DNA of 64,000 nucleotides from Actinomadura pelletieri DSM 43383 (GCF_003634705.1 NZ_RBWU01000008.1:1-64000); one strand, 5' to 3'. Shown: positions 1 through 8,863, counted from the first letter of the stretch. The notes: generated from the sequence alone by a model not told the origin. Program-made: numbers and translations.

Positions 1-54
1 CCGCTGGAACAGCTCCCACAACTCCTCCGGCACCAGCCGCTCGACCATCTCCAC
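1..54 (-). CDS. IS5-family transposase, N-terminal piece (runs off window)
   Basis: The reverse strand from a GTG at 54 (or ATG at 48) reads VEMVERLVPEELWELFQR. This is the usual opening of actinobacterial IS5-family transposases, and the frame is open to the window edge. Only the first 18 codons are visible, so completeness of the element is unknown. On the reverse strand the next 50 bases upstream of the start contain CATCTCATTTGGGTTGG (about 75-91), which resembles the terminal region of such elements as I remember them. The element apparently cut into the CYTH gene to its right. Confidence 0.6.
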   Translation of the reverse strand, partial: MEMVERLVPEELWELFQR

Positions 55-74
55 GGCCGCAGACTACCGGCGCC

Positions 75-105
75 AACCCAAATGAGATGACGTCTAAGGG
101 GCGAG
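75..105. repeat. Probable terminal region of the IS5-type element
   Basis: Between the transposase start (54) and the CYTH fragment (from about 105) lies a short segment containing AATGAGATGACGTC. It sits where the left or right end of an IS5-type element should be. The partner end is outside the window, so the inverted repeat cannot be confirmed. Confidence 0.3.
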
Positions 106-208
106 GGTGGTAGCTCCGGGGGTTGCCGACGGCGCTCGGACCGGGGACGTCTCCTAGATCCGGAAGGGTGAAGCCGCTGTCGGCCTCGTACTTGAGCTCA
201 ACCTCCAC
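105..208 (-). pseudogene. CYTH-domain protein, N-terminal fragment cut by an IS
   Basis: From a GTG at 208 the reverse strand reads VEVELKYEADSGFTLPDL and continues to about residue 30. This matches the start of CYTH (adenylyl cyclase/thiamine triphosphatase) domain proteins of actinomycetes, with the V-E-x-E-x-K metal/phosphate-binding opening. Homology then stops at the IS5-type end. Only about 30 of the usual 200 or more residues remain, so it cannot be functional. The assignment rests on the short N-terminal motif and is moderately sure. Confidence 0.45.
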
Positions 209-394
209 GTTGGGCCGCCAAGTCCATCTCCCCATTCGAAGACTCGTTGTCCCCAACGCCCGTCCCCACACCGCGGCCTCCCACCGGGTCGGCGCCCATA
301 TCGAGGCGCCGACCCGGAGCGGCCGGGATGGGGCATCGATCAAGTCGAGGGGTCAGGCTCTGGCCGCCGCCCCGTCCTGCGGATCGAGGGGGTG

Positions 395-568
395 TTACCA
401 GCGGTACCAGCGGCCGCGCCTCCCGGATGCGCCCGTGCCACGGGCGACGAAGCCCAGCAGCCACAGTGCCAGGACGATCACCGCGAGGATCCAGAGGACT
501 TTGAGCGCGAAGCCGGCGCCCAGCAGGACGAGGGCCAGCAGGAGAACAAGAATCATCAGCCAGGGCAC
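395..568 (-). CDS. Small hydrophobic membrane protein (57 aa)
   Basis: The start is the GTG at 566-568, preceded on the reverse strand by the strong ribosome site AAGGAGG. A longer upstream frame has no such site. Residues 4-20 and 23-42 are almost wholly hydrophobic, giving two closely spaced membrane helices. The tail is short and basic (GRRGRWYRW). Small double-helix proteins of this kind are common in actinomycetes next to stress and cell-envelope genes, and their function is not known. The divergent neighbour is the phospholipase-D-like gene at 907. No enzymatic motif is visible. Confidence 0.7.
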   Translation of the reverse strand: MPWLMILVLLLALVLLGAGFALKVLWILAVIVLALWLLGFVARGTGASGRRGRWYRW

Positions 569-906
569 GTGAACCTCCTTGTTTCGTATTCGGCGCGCAA
601 TCTCCCCAGCGAGCTGACGTTCACGCCGAACCCAGGTCACGGTTTCGAATCACTTGGTTCGTTGTCGCTCCTTCACGGCTGGGGACACGCGGCCAGAGAT
701 GCCGCTGCCCGCTTGACGGCACCGGCACGAGGGGTGGAGAAGGCAGACGGCCAAGACCAGAGAAGCCGGTCCGTTGTGTTCTGCGGCGGCCATAAGGTGT
801 GGGCGGCAAACCCAAGCATTTGGGTCGAGCGCGGCGTCTTCGGGCGGCTCGTCCCGGACACGGCCGCGACGGGCCGACGTCCTCAACGCCGTGGAAGGAG
901 ATCCAG

Positions 907-2118
907 GTGACCGTGTCGCGCCAACGTCCGGACCATCCGGCAAGCCCCGTGCAAGGGCTGGACAAGGATCGCAGTCTCCACGTCCGGCGTGCTCTGGAGC
1001 GGCTGATCGGTGTGGCGGCGACCGAAGGCAACGCCGTCCTGCCGCTGCGCAACGGCGACGCGATCTTCCCGGCGATGCTGGACGGCATCGCGAGCGCGCG
1101 GCGCACCGTGGACATGATGACCTACGTGTACTGGCGCGGTGACATCGCGCGCCGGTTCGCGGACGCGCTCGCCGATCGGGCCCGCGCCGGTGTGCGGGTC
1201 CGGTTGCTGCTGGACGGTATCGGCAGCTGGCAGATCGAGAAGGACCTGGTGGAGCGGATGAGCGAGGCCGGCGTCACCGTCGCCTGGTTCCGCAAGCCCG
1301 CCTACCTGTCGCCCTTCAAACAGAATCACCGCTGCCACCGCAAGGTGCTGGTGGTCGACGAGCAACTTGCTTTCACCGGCGGCGTCGGCATCGCCGAGGA
1401 ATGGTGCGGCGACGCCCGCAAATCGAACGAGTGGCGCGACACCCACTTCGAGGTCCGAGGGCCCGCTGTCGACGGAATCGCCGCCGCGTTCGCCCAGAAC
1501 TGGGCCGAATGCCACAACGAACTGTTCGACGACCGCGACCGGTTCGTGCAGCAACCCCCGGCCGGGCAGGCCGTGGTCCAGGTGGTGCGGGGATCGGCCA
1601 GCATCGGCTGGCAGGACATGCAAACCCTGATGCGGGTCATCCTGGAGCTGGCCGAAAAGCGGCTACGGCTGGCCTCGGCCTACTTCGCGCCCGACCCCTA
1701 CTTCACCGAACTGCTGTCCCAGTGCGCGCGCCGCGGGGTCCAGGTGGAGATCCTGCTGCCGGGCCCGCACGCCGACAAGCGCGTCAGCCGCCTGGCCAGC
1801 CAGCGCCACTACGCCTCACTACTGGAGGACGGGGTGAGGATTCACCAGTTCCAGCCGTCCATGCTGCACACCAAGATCGTCACCATGGACGGGATCGTGT
1901 CCCTGGTCGGGTCCACCAACTTCAACCGCCGCTCCATGGACCACGACGAGGAGGTCATGCTCGCGGTCCTGGACCGTGACCTCACCGCCACCCTCGACGC
2001 CCACTTCGAGCAAGACCTCGAACGTAGCCAAGCCATCAAGCCCGGCCAGTGGGAGCGACGCCCGATGCGGCAGCGCGCCAAGGAACTGGCCATCACGCCG
2101 ATCCGCCGCTTCCTCTGA
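907..2118 (+). CDS. Phospholipase D / cardiolipin synthase-like protein
   Basis: This 403-aa protein carries two HKD motifs, the signature of the phospholipase D superfamily: H144-R-K-x4-D and H321-T-K-x4-D, each followed by a Gly/Ser-Thr-Asn type strand (the second is GSTNFNRRS). The order and spacing fit cardiolipin synthase, which joins two phosphatidylglycerols or transfers CDP-diacylglycerol to phosphatidylglycerol at the membrane. No N-terminal membrane helix is seen, unlike classical Cls, so it may be a soluble ClsB/ClsC-like or other PLD enzyme. The start is the GTG at 907, chosen for GGAAGGAG at 893-900. It stands alone, is intact, and is followed by a decayed region. Confidence 0.85.
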   Translation: MTVSRQRPDHPASPVQGLDKDRSLHVRRALERLIGVAATEGNAVLPLRNGDAIFPAMLDGIASARRTVDMMTYVYWRGDIARRFADALADRARAGVRVRLLLDGIGSWQIEKDLVERMSEAGVTVAWFRKPAYLSPFKQNHRCHRKVLVVDEQLAFTGGVGIAEEWCGDARKSNEWRDTHFEVRGPAVDGIAAAFAQNWAECHNELFDDRDRFVQQPPAGQAVVQVVRGSASIGWQDMQTLMRVILELAEKRLRLASAYFAPDPYFTELLSQCARRGVQVEILLPGPHADKRVSRLASQRHYASLLEDGVRIHQFQPSMLHTKIVTMDGIVSLVGSTNFNRRSMDHDEEVMLAVLDRDLTATLDAHFEQDLERSQAIKPGQWERRPMRQRAKELAITPIRRFL

Positions 2119-2220
2119 CCGCGCCCCTCACAGGGCGGGCGACTCGATGCGGGATGGCCTCAGGCAGAGTGGACCCCTACCAACCTCGACTGATTCAAGA
2201 AAATTGGTCAGTGTGTAAAA

Positions 2221-2500
2221 ACGCGGATCCACCTCTGGACTCCCAGCGGATGCTGCGTGAAGCCGCTTTGCGGGTGACCCGCCCGCAGCTGGCAGTGCTC
2301 AGCGCGGAGTACGCGCATCCGCATGCCGACACCGACTCGACCATCCGTACGCTGCACGGGGAGTCCCCGAAGGTGTCCCATCAGACCGTGTACCACTCGC
2401 TGCAGGCTGACGGCGGCGCGCCTGGTGAGGCGCATCAAACCATCCGGCTCCGTGGCGCGCTACGAGTCACGGGTCGGCGACCACCACCCACCTCGCGCGC
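2221..2500 (+). pseudogene. Fur-family (FurA-like) regulator remnant, frameshifted
   Basis: The frame starting near 2221 gives LREAALRVTRPQLAVLSAEY and then VSHQTVYHSL, the DNA-binding winged helix of actinobacterial Fur/CatR proteins. Near 2400-2410 the match jumps to the +1 frame, which reads ARLVRRIKPSGSVARYESRV, the expected continuation. A single-base indel therefore broke the gene. The metal-binding dimerisation domain is missing, because the sequence passes at about 2505 into an integrase fragment. No katG, the usual partner of furA, is nearby. Confidence 0.65.
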
Positions 2501-2504
2501 CGGC

Positions 2505-2912
2505 AGCGGCCTCGAGAGCGCCACGCTCGAAGTCGTCCAGACGCTTCAACGGGTCGGGGGAGCACTGCGGTTCGTCCCGCCCAAGACCGATGACTCCAAG
2601 CGCAGGGTTCCTCTCCCGGACCTGTGCATCACGGCTCTGTGCGAGCACAAAGTGAGGCAGGAGACCGAACGGACGGACGCCTGGCCGAACTGACAGGACT
2701 TCGGGCTGGTCTTTCCGTCCCGCCTCGGCACTCCCATGGAGCCGGACAACCATCGCCGTAGCTGGGGCCGTATCCGTGCCGCTGCGGGCCTCGGCTCGAT
2801 GCGGCTGCACGACATGCGGCACACCTGCGTGTCGCTCCTGTTGGACCTCGGCCTCCCACCGCACATCGTGCGAGAGATCGTCGGCCACAGCGACATCGAG
2901 GTAACGATTGGC
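2505..2912 (+). pseudogene. Tyrosine integrase, C-terminal fragment with in-frame stop
   Basis: One frame reads PKTDDSKRRVPLP, then a TGA at 2691-2693, then LVFPSRLGTPMEP, LHDMRHTCVSLLLDLG and IVGHSDIEVTI. This is the catalytic half of a phage/ICE tyrosine recombinase, including the H-x-x-R box (HDMRHT) and the HS segment before the tyrosine. The stop interrupts otherwise continuous homology. The catalytic tyrosine is lost because homology ends at 2912, where a small palindromic element begins. It is a dead remnant of a former integrative element. Confidence 0.7.
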
Positions 2913-2986
2913 CATGACGTTCGTAAGTGGCCCCGGCAGGACGTCTTAAACTGGCCCCGCTGGTGGGGCCAGTTCGGAACGTCATG
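2913..2986. repeat. 74-bp palindromic (MITE-like) element
   Basis: A perfect 10-bp inverted repeat (CATGACGTTC at 2913-2922, GAACGTCATG at 2977-2986) encloses an internal palindrome, CTGGCCCC/GGGGCCAG, at 2951-2972. It has no coding capacity. It begins exactly where the integrase homology stops, as an insertion would. Further TGGCCCC motifs follow to about 3035. Family is unknown. Confidence 0.5.
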
Positions 2987-3063
2987 AGGGTTTGAAGTGG
3001 CCCCGTGGGACGGCTTGGTTCGGCCCCGGGCTAGTGGATCTAGCCGGAATGTCCGGGGGTATT

Positions 3064-3088
3064 GTCCTGTCTCAGTGATCTCGGCCCG
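3064..3088 (+). repeat. Left copy of an inverted IS21-type end
   Basis: GTCCTGTCTCAG, seven variable bases and GGCCCG occur here and again, inverted, at 3884-3908 next to istB. 20 of 25 positions agree. The pair brackets the NUDIX gene. The right copy lies 3 bases from the istB stop, so both are probably terminal regions of IS21-type elements. Confidence 0.5.
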
Positions 3089-3156
3089 TTCTCAAGGAAT
3101 CTGGCCCGTTTGCTGGGTTCGTCTCGCTACAGCTGGCTGTTCCAGGGAGGGAACTG

Positions 3157-3591
3157 ATGACGGACAAGGTCATCAAAGACAAAGTGCTGTGCTACGTCGT
3201 TCGTGATGGATGCTTGCTGGTCTTCCGTCACACTGATTACAGCTACGAGGAGGTCGGAATTCAGGTCCCCGCCGGAAGTATCCGACCAGGCGAGACTCCG
3301 CAGGATGCCGCCCTGCGCGAGGCAAGGGAGGAGACGGGGTTCACTCAGTTCAGGATCGTCCGGAAGTTGGGTGAGGTCACCTACGACATCAGCCCCTACC
3401 GATTTGAGATCCACCGCCGCCACGTCTTCCAACTGGAGCTCACCGAACCCACCCCGCAGCGATGGGCCAGCCAAGAACTCCACGACGGTGAACAGGACCC
3501 CACCAACTTCGAGTGCTTCTGGATCACGCTGGAAGCGGCTCACGTCCTTCAATCCGGCCAAGGCGCACTACTCGGCGCGCTCTACGACTGA
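3157..3591 (+). CDS. NUDIX hydrolase
   Basis: This 144-aa protein has a complete Nudix box, G40-x5-E46-x7-R-E-A-R-E-E-T-G-F62, which binds the metal and diphosphate of nucleoside-diphosphate-X substrates. The length is normal for a single-domain enzyme. The start ATG at 3157 follows the ribosome site AGGGAGG at 3144-3150. It is the only intact non-transposon gene between 2200 and 9950 and is bracketed by inverted copies of an IS21-type end. Its substrate cannot be read from the sequence. It may be a passenger gene moved by those elements. Confidence 0.85.
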   Translation: MTDKVIKDKVLCYVVRDGCLLVFRHTDYSYEEVGIQVPAGSIRPGETPQDAALREAREETGFTQFRIVRKLGEVTYDISPYRFEIHRRHVFQLELTEPTPQRWASQELHDGEQDPTNFECFWITLEAAHVLQSGQGALLGALYD

Positions 3592-3883
3592 CAGCATCCA
3601 TACCCCGACTACCGCGGGAACTGCCGAACTCATGGCTGAGCAAGACCTATTGGCAAAGCCCGCCCCCCCGCCGAACAAAGCCCACCTCTCACGGCTCCGC
3701 TTCACCACTCAAAATTTCTCTCCCAGGCCACGGCCCTGGCCCGAGGGACATCCCCGGCACGGGGCATCCGGCCAGATTCAATGAGACGCCCCGAAGAGAA
3801 CAAACCGCCGGGTCTGGTTAGATGAGAATCAAGGCCGCCTGCCGTCTCAACTAAACTGGCCCGCCCAGCTCAGAGAGTCCCAC

Positions 3884-3908
3884 CGGGCCAGCTTCTCTGA
3901 GACAGGAC
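3884..3908 (-). repeat. Right copy of the inverted IS21-type end, beside istB
   Basis: This is the reverse complement of the motif at 3064-3088 (12-base and 6-base blocks identical, 7-base middle divergent). It ends 3 bases before the istB stop codon, consistent with an IS21-family terminus. Additional CTGGCCC/GGGCCAG repeats lie at 3854-3890. Confidence 0.5.
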
Positions 3909-3910
3909 GG

Positions 3911-4699
3911 TTATCTGGTGGTGGCGAGGTTCTGGCGGGCTTTGGAGTGGGCGAGGCGGTAGGACTCGCTTCCGGTCTCGATGATGGTGCCGTTGAAGGT
4001 GAGTCGATCGATGATGGCGGCGCAGAGCCGGGGATCGGAGAAGGTGTTGTCCCATTCGCTGAAGGAGGCGTTGGAGGCGATCGCGACGCTGTTCTTTTCC
4101 TCGCGTTCGGTCAGAACCTGGAGAAGCATTTCGGCGCCGCGGCGGTCGACTTCAAGATAACCCAGTTCATCGATGCAGAGCAGATCGGCGCGTCCGTAGC
4201 GGGCGATGGTCTTGGTGAGCTGTTTCTCGTCGGCTGCCTCGACCAGTTCGTTGACGAGCTTGGCGGCCAGGGTGTACTTGACCCGGTATCCGGCCATGGC
4301 CGCCGTAGTGCCGAGCGCGATGAGCAGGTGGGACTTGCCGGTGCCGCTGTCGCCGATCAGGCAGAGCGGCTCGCCGCGGCGGACCCAGTCGCCGGTGGAC
4401 AGGGTGTTGATGACGGCGGGCGGGATGTTGGGATTGGCGTCGTAGTCGAAGTCGCGCAGCGACTTTTCACGGAGGAAGCGGGCGGCTCTGATCCGGCGTT
4501 CGGAGCGGCGGCGGTCGCGGTCTTCGCATTCGGCCATCAGCAGCTCGGCCAGGAATCCGCGATAGGTGAGCTGGTCGCGTTCGGCGCGGTCGGCCAGGTC
4601 GGTGAACTGGGCGCGGATGGTCGGCAGGCGAAGTGACCGGCAGGCGGTGTCGATCGCGGCGTCGACGGCCGGGTCGGTCAGGTTGTGCTGGCGTGTCAT
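3911..4699 (-). CDS. istB: IS21-family helper ATPase IstB
   Basis: This 262-aa AAA+ ATPase of the DnaC/IstB type has Walker A GDSGTGKSH and Walker B LLCIDELGY, followed by the usual NSVAIASNASFSEW segment and the arginine-containing C-terminal region. IstB assists the IstA transposase in target capture during IS21 transposition. The length is normal and the frame is intact. Its ATG overlaps the TGA of istA (ATGA at 4696-4699), the standard translational coupling. Because istA lacks its front half, this copy is probably immobile. Confidence 0.9.
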   Translation of the reverse strand: MTRQHNLTDPAVDAAIDTACRSLRLPTIRAQFTDLADRAERDQLTYRGFLAELLMAECEDRDRRRSERRIRAARFLREKSLRDFDYDANPNIPPAVINTLSTGDWVRRGEPLCLIGDSGTGKSHLLIALGTTAAMAGYRVKYTLAAKLVNELVEAADEKQLTKTIARYGRADLLCIDELGYLEVDRRGAEMLLQVLTEREEKNSVAIASNASFSEWDNTFSDPRLCAAIIDRLTFNGTIIETGSESYRLAHSKARQNLATTR

Positions 4700-5283
4700 C
4701 GCGGTCCTTCCTTCCGGGCGTCTTTGCGGGTGCGGTGCAGCAGTTGGTCCCAGTTCTCCAGGCGTGGCGGCGGCCGGGTGTCGTGCAGCAGGGCGCGGCG
4801 ATGCTCGTCCAGGCTGGTCACCGCAGGCTGGTCGGCCTGCGCTGCCGGTGGTGGCGGCTCCAGGTCACTGGTGACGGTGGGTGAACGGCCGTGGGTCTCG
4901 GCGGATTTGCGGGCCTCTAGCGAGATCGCGTCGATCGAGACGGTGCCGGTCTGCAGGCAGCGGCTGATGCCGGCCAACACGTCGTCGCCGTGCAGGTGGC
5001 GGTGCAGCAGCAGGACTTGGACCAGGGTCTTGGTGCCTTCGCTCTCGCCGAGCCGCCCGGTGGCCTGGGCCCACAACGCCTCATGGACCGCGGTGAAGAC
5101 GCCTTGACGGCGGGCTTGGTCCAGTGCTTCGGATCCGGCCAGCGCTCCAGGCTTGGTCAGCAGCACCTCCAGGTAATGGTCCAGCACGATGCGTTCGGCG
5201 CCGTGGCCGCTCAGCCGCGGATGCTTACGACTCAGGATCCCTGTTGTTGTGCTGGCCTTGGGCGGGTCAACATCGACCCACAT
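4696..5283 (-). pseudogene. istA: IstA transposase, C-terminal third only
   Basis: The reading frame carries LDHYLEVLLTKPGALAGS and LLLHRHLHGDDVLAGIS, typical of the IstA C-terminus, and ends four bases into istB. The helix-turn-helix and DDE catalytic core (about 300 residues) are absent. Recognisable homology begins only near 5220, and about 100 bases further on lies the start region of an IS256-type gene on the other strand. The simplest reading is that the IS256-type element or a deletion removed the 5' part. Confidence 0.75.
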
Positions 5284-5378
5284 CCGGTTCGTTGCACACG
5301 GGTCCAGACCAGCCCCGACAGCCGAGCGCGCGGGACTGTACGGTTTCGGTGTGTCTCCTGATCATGGAGTGACACCTG

Positions 5379-5971
5379 ATGATGACCGAAGTGAAGACGG
5401 AGGCCGTGGTGGCCGAGCCCGACGAGAAGCTCGGTCCGCTGGCCGTGGTGGAGCAGGAGCTGGTCGGCCGGCTGGTCGCCCAAGCCCGTGAGCAGGGCCT
5501 GGAGCTGACCGGTGAGGGCGGTCTGCCGGCCGAGCTGACCAAGCGGGTGCTGGAGTCCGCGCTCGAGGGCGAGCTCACCGACCACCTGGGCCGTGACCGC
5601 CACGTACGGGCCGGTGAAGGCGGCGGGAACGTCCGTAACGGGCATCGGTCCAAGACCGTGACCACCGAGGTCGGGCCCGTCGAGATCGACGTCCCGCGGG
5701 ACCGGGACGCCACCTTCGAGCCGAAGATCGTCCGCAAGCGGCAGCGGCGCCTGACCGGTGTGGACGACATGGTGCTGTCTCTGAGCGCGAAGGGCCTCAC
5801 ACACGGAGAGATCTCGGCGCACTTGGCCGAGGTGTACGGCGCCTCGGTGTCAAAACAGACGATCTCGACCATCACCGACACGGTCCTGGACTCGATGACC
5901 GAGTGGCAGAACCGGCCGCTCGACAGCGTGTACCCGGTGATCTTCCTGGACGCCGTTCACGTCAAGATCCG
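5379..5971 (+). pseudogene. IS256-family transposase, N-terminal part
   Basis: The frame from the ATG at 5379/5382 carries ELTDHLGRDRH, GNVRNGHRSKTVTTEVG and IDVPRDRDATFEPKIV, the conserved IS256/MutA transposase N-terminus. It continues to the first catalytic aspartate motif FLDAVHVKIR at about 5947-5971. There it is abruptly replaced by an ISL3-type element. The remainder of the gene resumes at 7617, so the transposase was split by insertion. Confidence 0.85.
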
Positions 5972-7614
5972 GGGTGATCTCACGGGGCGTAAAGAGTTCG
6001 TTTTCGGAGAAGGTCAAGCTTTGCTCTTCCGAACATTTGGCGTTTCAGCATTTTCACGCAGTTGACATGCCCTTCGACCGGGCTGGAGCTATGGGACATG
6101 GTCAATCCGTTACGGACGGCATCGTAGTTACGCCGCGGTTTCGCGCGAACCCGGCTATCGCGGTGAGAGCTTCCTTTTCGACGCGGGTGATCCAGTCATC
6201 GAGCCGGTGGCCTTCGAGTTGGGTGAGCATCACAACGAAATCCTTCACGTACCTGGTCGGCCTGCGCAAATCTCGGCTGAGACGCTGCATCTCCCGGAAT
6301 CTAATGGTCGACTCCTGGTCGAGGTTTTCGGGATTGGACATGATCCAGCGTGTGAGGTCCCGGACGGCCGGTGGCCGGGGAGGCGGAATCTCGACCTCGC
6401 TCGTTCCAGCAGGTCGGAAACGACGTAGATAGCGTTGGACTTGTTGTGCTGTTCCGCGATAACCCAGTGCGGTGATCTCTCTGGTGAGTTGGGTGGCGTT
6501 GCGGATGCCCTCGTTCTACCTGCGGTGCAGATGCTCGTGATAGCCGTCTAGAATGCTGGCACGCTGCTGGTTGGCCGCGGTGCCCTCCTCGACCGTCGCA
6601 TTGGCGTATTTGCGGACCGTCGCCTGATGCAGACCGAGCCGCCGTCCGGTCGCGGCCTTGCTCAGTCCCTGCTTGAGCAGTTCGTGCACAGCGGCATGAT
6701 GCTTCCGGCCACGACCTGCAGCTCACGATGATTGACCACCGTGGGGGCGTCGCTGGTGCGCCGTGACTCCACAGCGGCCGCCAATGCCGCTGCCAAGCCC
6801 GCCCGGGCTGCCGAGACGTCCTTCTCCACCGCTTGGCCGAGATTGCGCCACAAGTGGAAACGATCAGCGACTTGCAATGCGTCCGGCGCTCCCTGCCGGG
6901 CTCCCTCCGCGTAACCGCCGGCTCTGTCCCGACAGATCACCTCCGGCAGCGGCCGGGAACGCAACCATGCGGCCAGGGCATCGCCGTCCCGGCCATCGAT
7001 CAGGTCGACCGGACGCCGCGTTCCCAGATCGATCAGGATGGTTCCGTAGTTATGTCCTCGCCGAATGGCGAAATCATCCACTCCTAGGACCTGAACCTGG
7101 CCGACAGGTGGATCCGGGATCGCTCTGACCAACCGCAAGAGCGTGTCCCTGCCGACTGCGATTCCCAAGGTCGCAGCCATCCGAACTGCTGCCCGGCCGG
7201 CGAGTGCGAGCCCGATTTCGGTGAGCAGGTTACGCAAGGACGTGGTTGACCGGGCGTAGGGCCGAGTCAGTCCCGGGATCTGCTCGGTGAACGTGTTCAC
7301 CGAGCACTCGCTGCTCACGCACCGGAAACGGCGAACTCTCAACTCAAGTCTTACGGAACAGCCGGACGCGGCGACGTCTTGGAGGCGCCGCACATACCAG
7401 CCATGCCGTCGACCCGACACCGCCTCGCAACGCGAGCATGACGCGGCCACCGCCTTCGCCCTCGCCTGGACCACCACAGCGCCGTCACGTCGTTCGCAGA
7501 GCTCCACTTGCAGCGATGCCCATCGGGGGAAGAAAAGCTCGACAACATCTGAATCACACAGAGATCATCTTCGCGCATCAGGTGCGCCGAGATCACACGG
7601 TTTGCGACAGAGCC
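5972..7614 (-). mobile_element. ISL3-family element inserted into the IS256 transposase gene
   Basis: The segment separates the two halves of the IS256 gene. Eight-base sequences at its borders, AAGATCCG (5964-5971) and AAGGTGCG (7615-7622), agree at 6 of 8 positions and could be a decayed target duplication of the size ISL3 elements make. The right end begins GGCTCTGTCGCAAA on the reverse strand. The left end lacks this outer part but shares GTGATCTC with the inner right end, so it has lost about 17 bases. It carries one broken transposase gene. Confidence 0.65.
5980..7507 (-). pseudogene. ISL3-family transposase, broken by frameshifts and a stop
   Basis: From about 7507 downward the frame shows the zinc-finger front ([14 protein letters not shown]), the first catalytic segment [19 protein letters not shown] and the second [19 protein letters not shown]. 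Near 6710 it shifts frame into [19 protein letters not shown], the second helix-turn-helix. An in-frame TAG lies near 6520. Another frameshift near 6110 precedes the conserved end PVEGHVNCVKMLKRQMFGRA and a stop at 5980-5982. All domains are present, so this was a full-length gene, now dead. Confidence 0.8.
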
Positions 7615-7616
7615 AA

Positions 7617-8397
7617 GGTGCGCGACAACCACGTGGTGCAGAACAAGCCCGCCTATATCGCGGTGGGTATCGACACCGATGGGCACAAACATGTGCTGGG
7701 CATCTGGCTGGCGCGCACCCCGGCCGCCACCGCCACCGCCACCGAGAGCTGGCGGTTCTGGACCTCGGTGACCACCGACCTGCGCAACCGCGGCGTCCGC
7801 GACATCCTCATCGCCTGCTGCGACGGCCTCAAGGGCTTCGAGGACGCCATCAACACCGCGTTCCCGGCCACAGTGGTGCAAACATGCGTCGTCCACTTGA
7901 TCCGCAACGCGCTGCGGCCGGTCGCGCGCAAGGACACCGGGGCGGTGGCCAAACAGCTGAAGAAGGTCTACACCGCCGTGGACGCCGACGCGCCGCTGGA
8001 GGCCCTGGCCGAGTTCGCCGACACTGATCTGGGCCGCAGGTATCCCCAGAGCGTGCGGGTTCAAGGACGCCTGGGACCGGTTCACGCCCTTCTTCGCCTT
8101 CACCCGCCCGGTCCGCCGCCTGCTCTCACCACCAACGGGATCGAGTCGCTGAACTACCAGCTCCGCAAGGTCACCAAGGCCCGCGGGCACTTCCCCACCG
8201 ACGACGCCGTGGTCAGCTGCTGTGGCTGGCCATCATCAACATCGAGGACAAACGCGCCCAGGAACGCGCCGTCAAACGTCACAACGGCGACAAGCACGCC
8301 TTCTCAGCAGCACGCCTCGTCGAGGGACAACGCGTCGCCGGATGGCGTGAAGCGCTCAACGAACTCGCCGAGGCCTATCCCGGACGCATCAGGTAGA
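7617..8397 (+). pseudogene. IS256-family transposase, C-terminal part with frameshifts
   Basis: Continuing the gene interrupted at 5971, the sequence reads KPAYIAVGIDTDGHKHVLGI, ACCDGLKGFEDAIN, then TTNGIESLNYQLRKVTKARG and finally GWREALNELAEAYPGRIR with a stop at 8395-8397. Reading these conserved blocks needs frame changes near 8055, 8125 and 8215. The catalytic DDE residues can be placed in the pieces, but no single frame encodes them. Confidence 0.8.
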
Positions 8398-8469
8398 GCG
8401 GACTTCACCATCTACCTGCAAGGACTTTCCACACCTGAAGTTACAAGCTCTCGACCGTTCCGTGCTGAG

Positions 8470-8634
8470 GTGACGGTCGGCGAGCTGGAGCGGTGCTTCC
8501 GTCCGGATGCGAAGGCGCGGGCGGTGGTGTCGGACAAGCGGCGCCCGGCGCCAAGTTCGGGTGCGCGGTGCAGTGGGGCACGGTCCGGAGGTTGGGGACG
8601 TTCCTCGTGGACACTCCGCTGAAGGTTCCGGCGG
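8470..8634 (+). pseudogene. Scrap of a Tn3-type transposase N-terminus (DUF4158)
   Basis: Two frames give GELERCFRPDAKARAVVSDK and then, after a shift near 8545, FGCAVQWGTVRRLGTFLVDT. The pair resembles the DUF4158 region at the start of Tn3-family transposases (E-L-E-R-x-F, then G-x-A-x-Q-x-G-T-V-R-x-L-G-T-F). Only about 55 residues remain. Confidence 0.5.
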
Positions 8635-8635
8635 A

Positions 8636-8863
8636 GTGGTGGACTTCGCCGACCCGGTCTTCATTCGCGACGGCGACGTGTAGACGGGCGCCGGACTGAG
8701 CGCGTGCCTGGACCTGGCGCTCGCGCTGGTCGCCGACGACCACGGGCAGGACGTCGCGCTGCGCGTGGCACAGCAGCTGGTGATTTACCTGAAATGGCCC
8801 AGCGGGCAGAGCCAGTTCAACGTTTCGCTCACCCGGCCTCCAGAGCCATGGGACAGGCTGTAG
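8636..8863 (+). pseudogene. Scrap of a GlxA/FtrA-type AraC regulator (DJ-1/PfpI part)
   Basis: One frame reads VDFADPVFIRDGDV, a TAG stop, then TGAGLSACLDLALALVADDH and VALRVAQQLVIYLKWPSGQS. This matches the end of the DJ-1/PfpI-like domain of GlxA-family AraC regulators, where a Tyr-Thr-Ser/Gly-Ala-Gly motif is usual. The TAG therefore probably replaced a tyrosine codon. The AraC DNA-binding half is missing. Confidence 0.55.
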
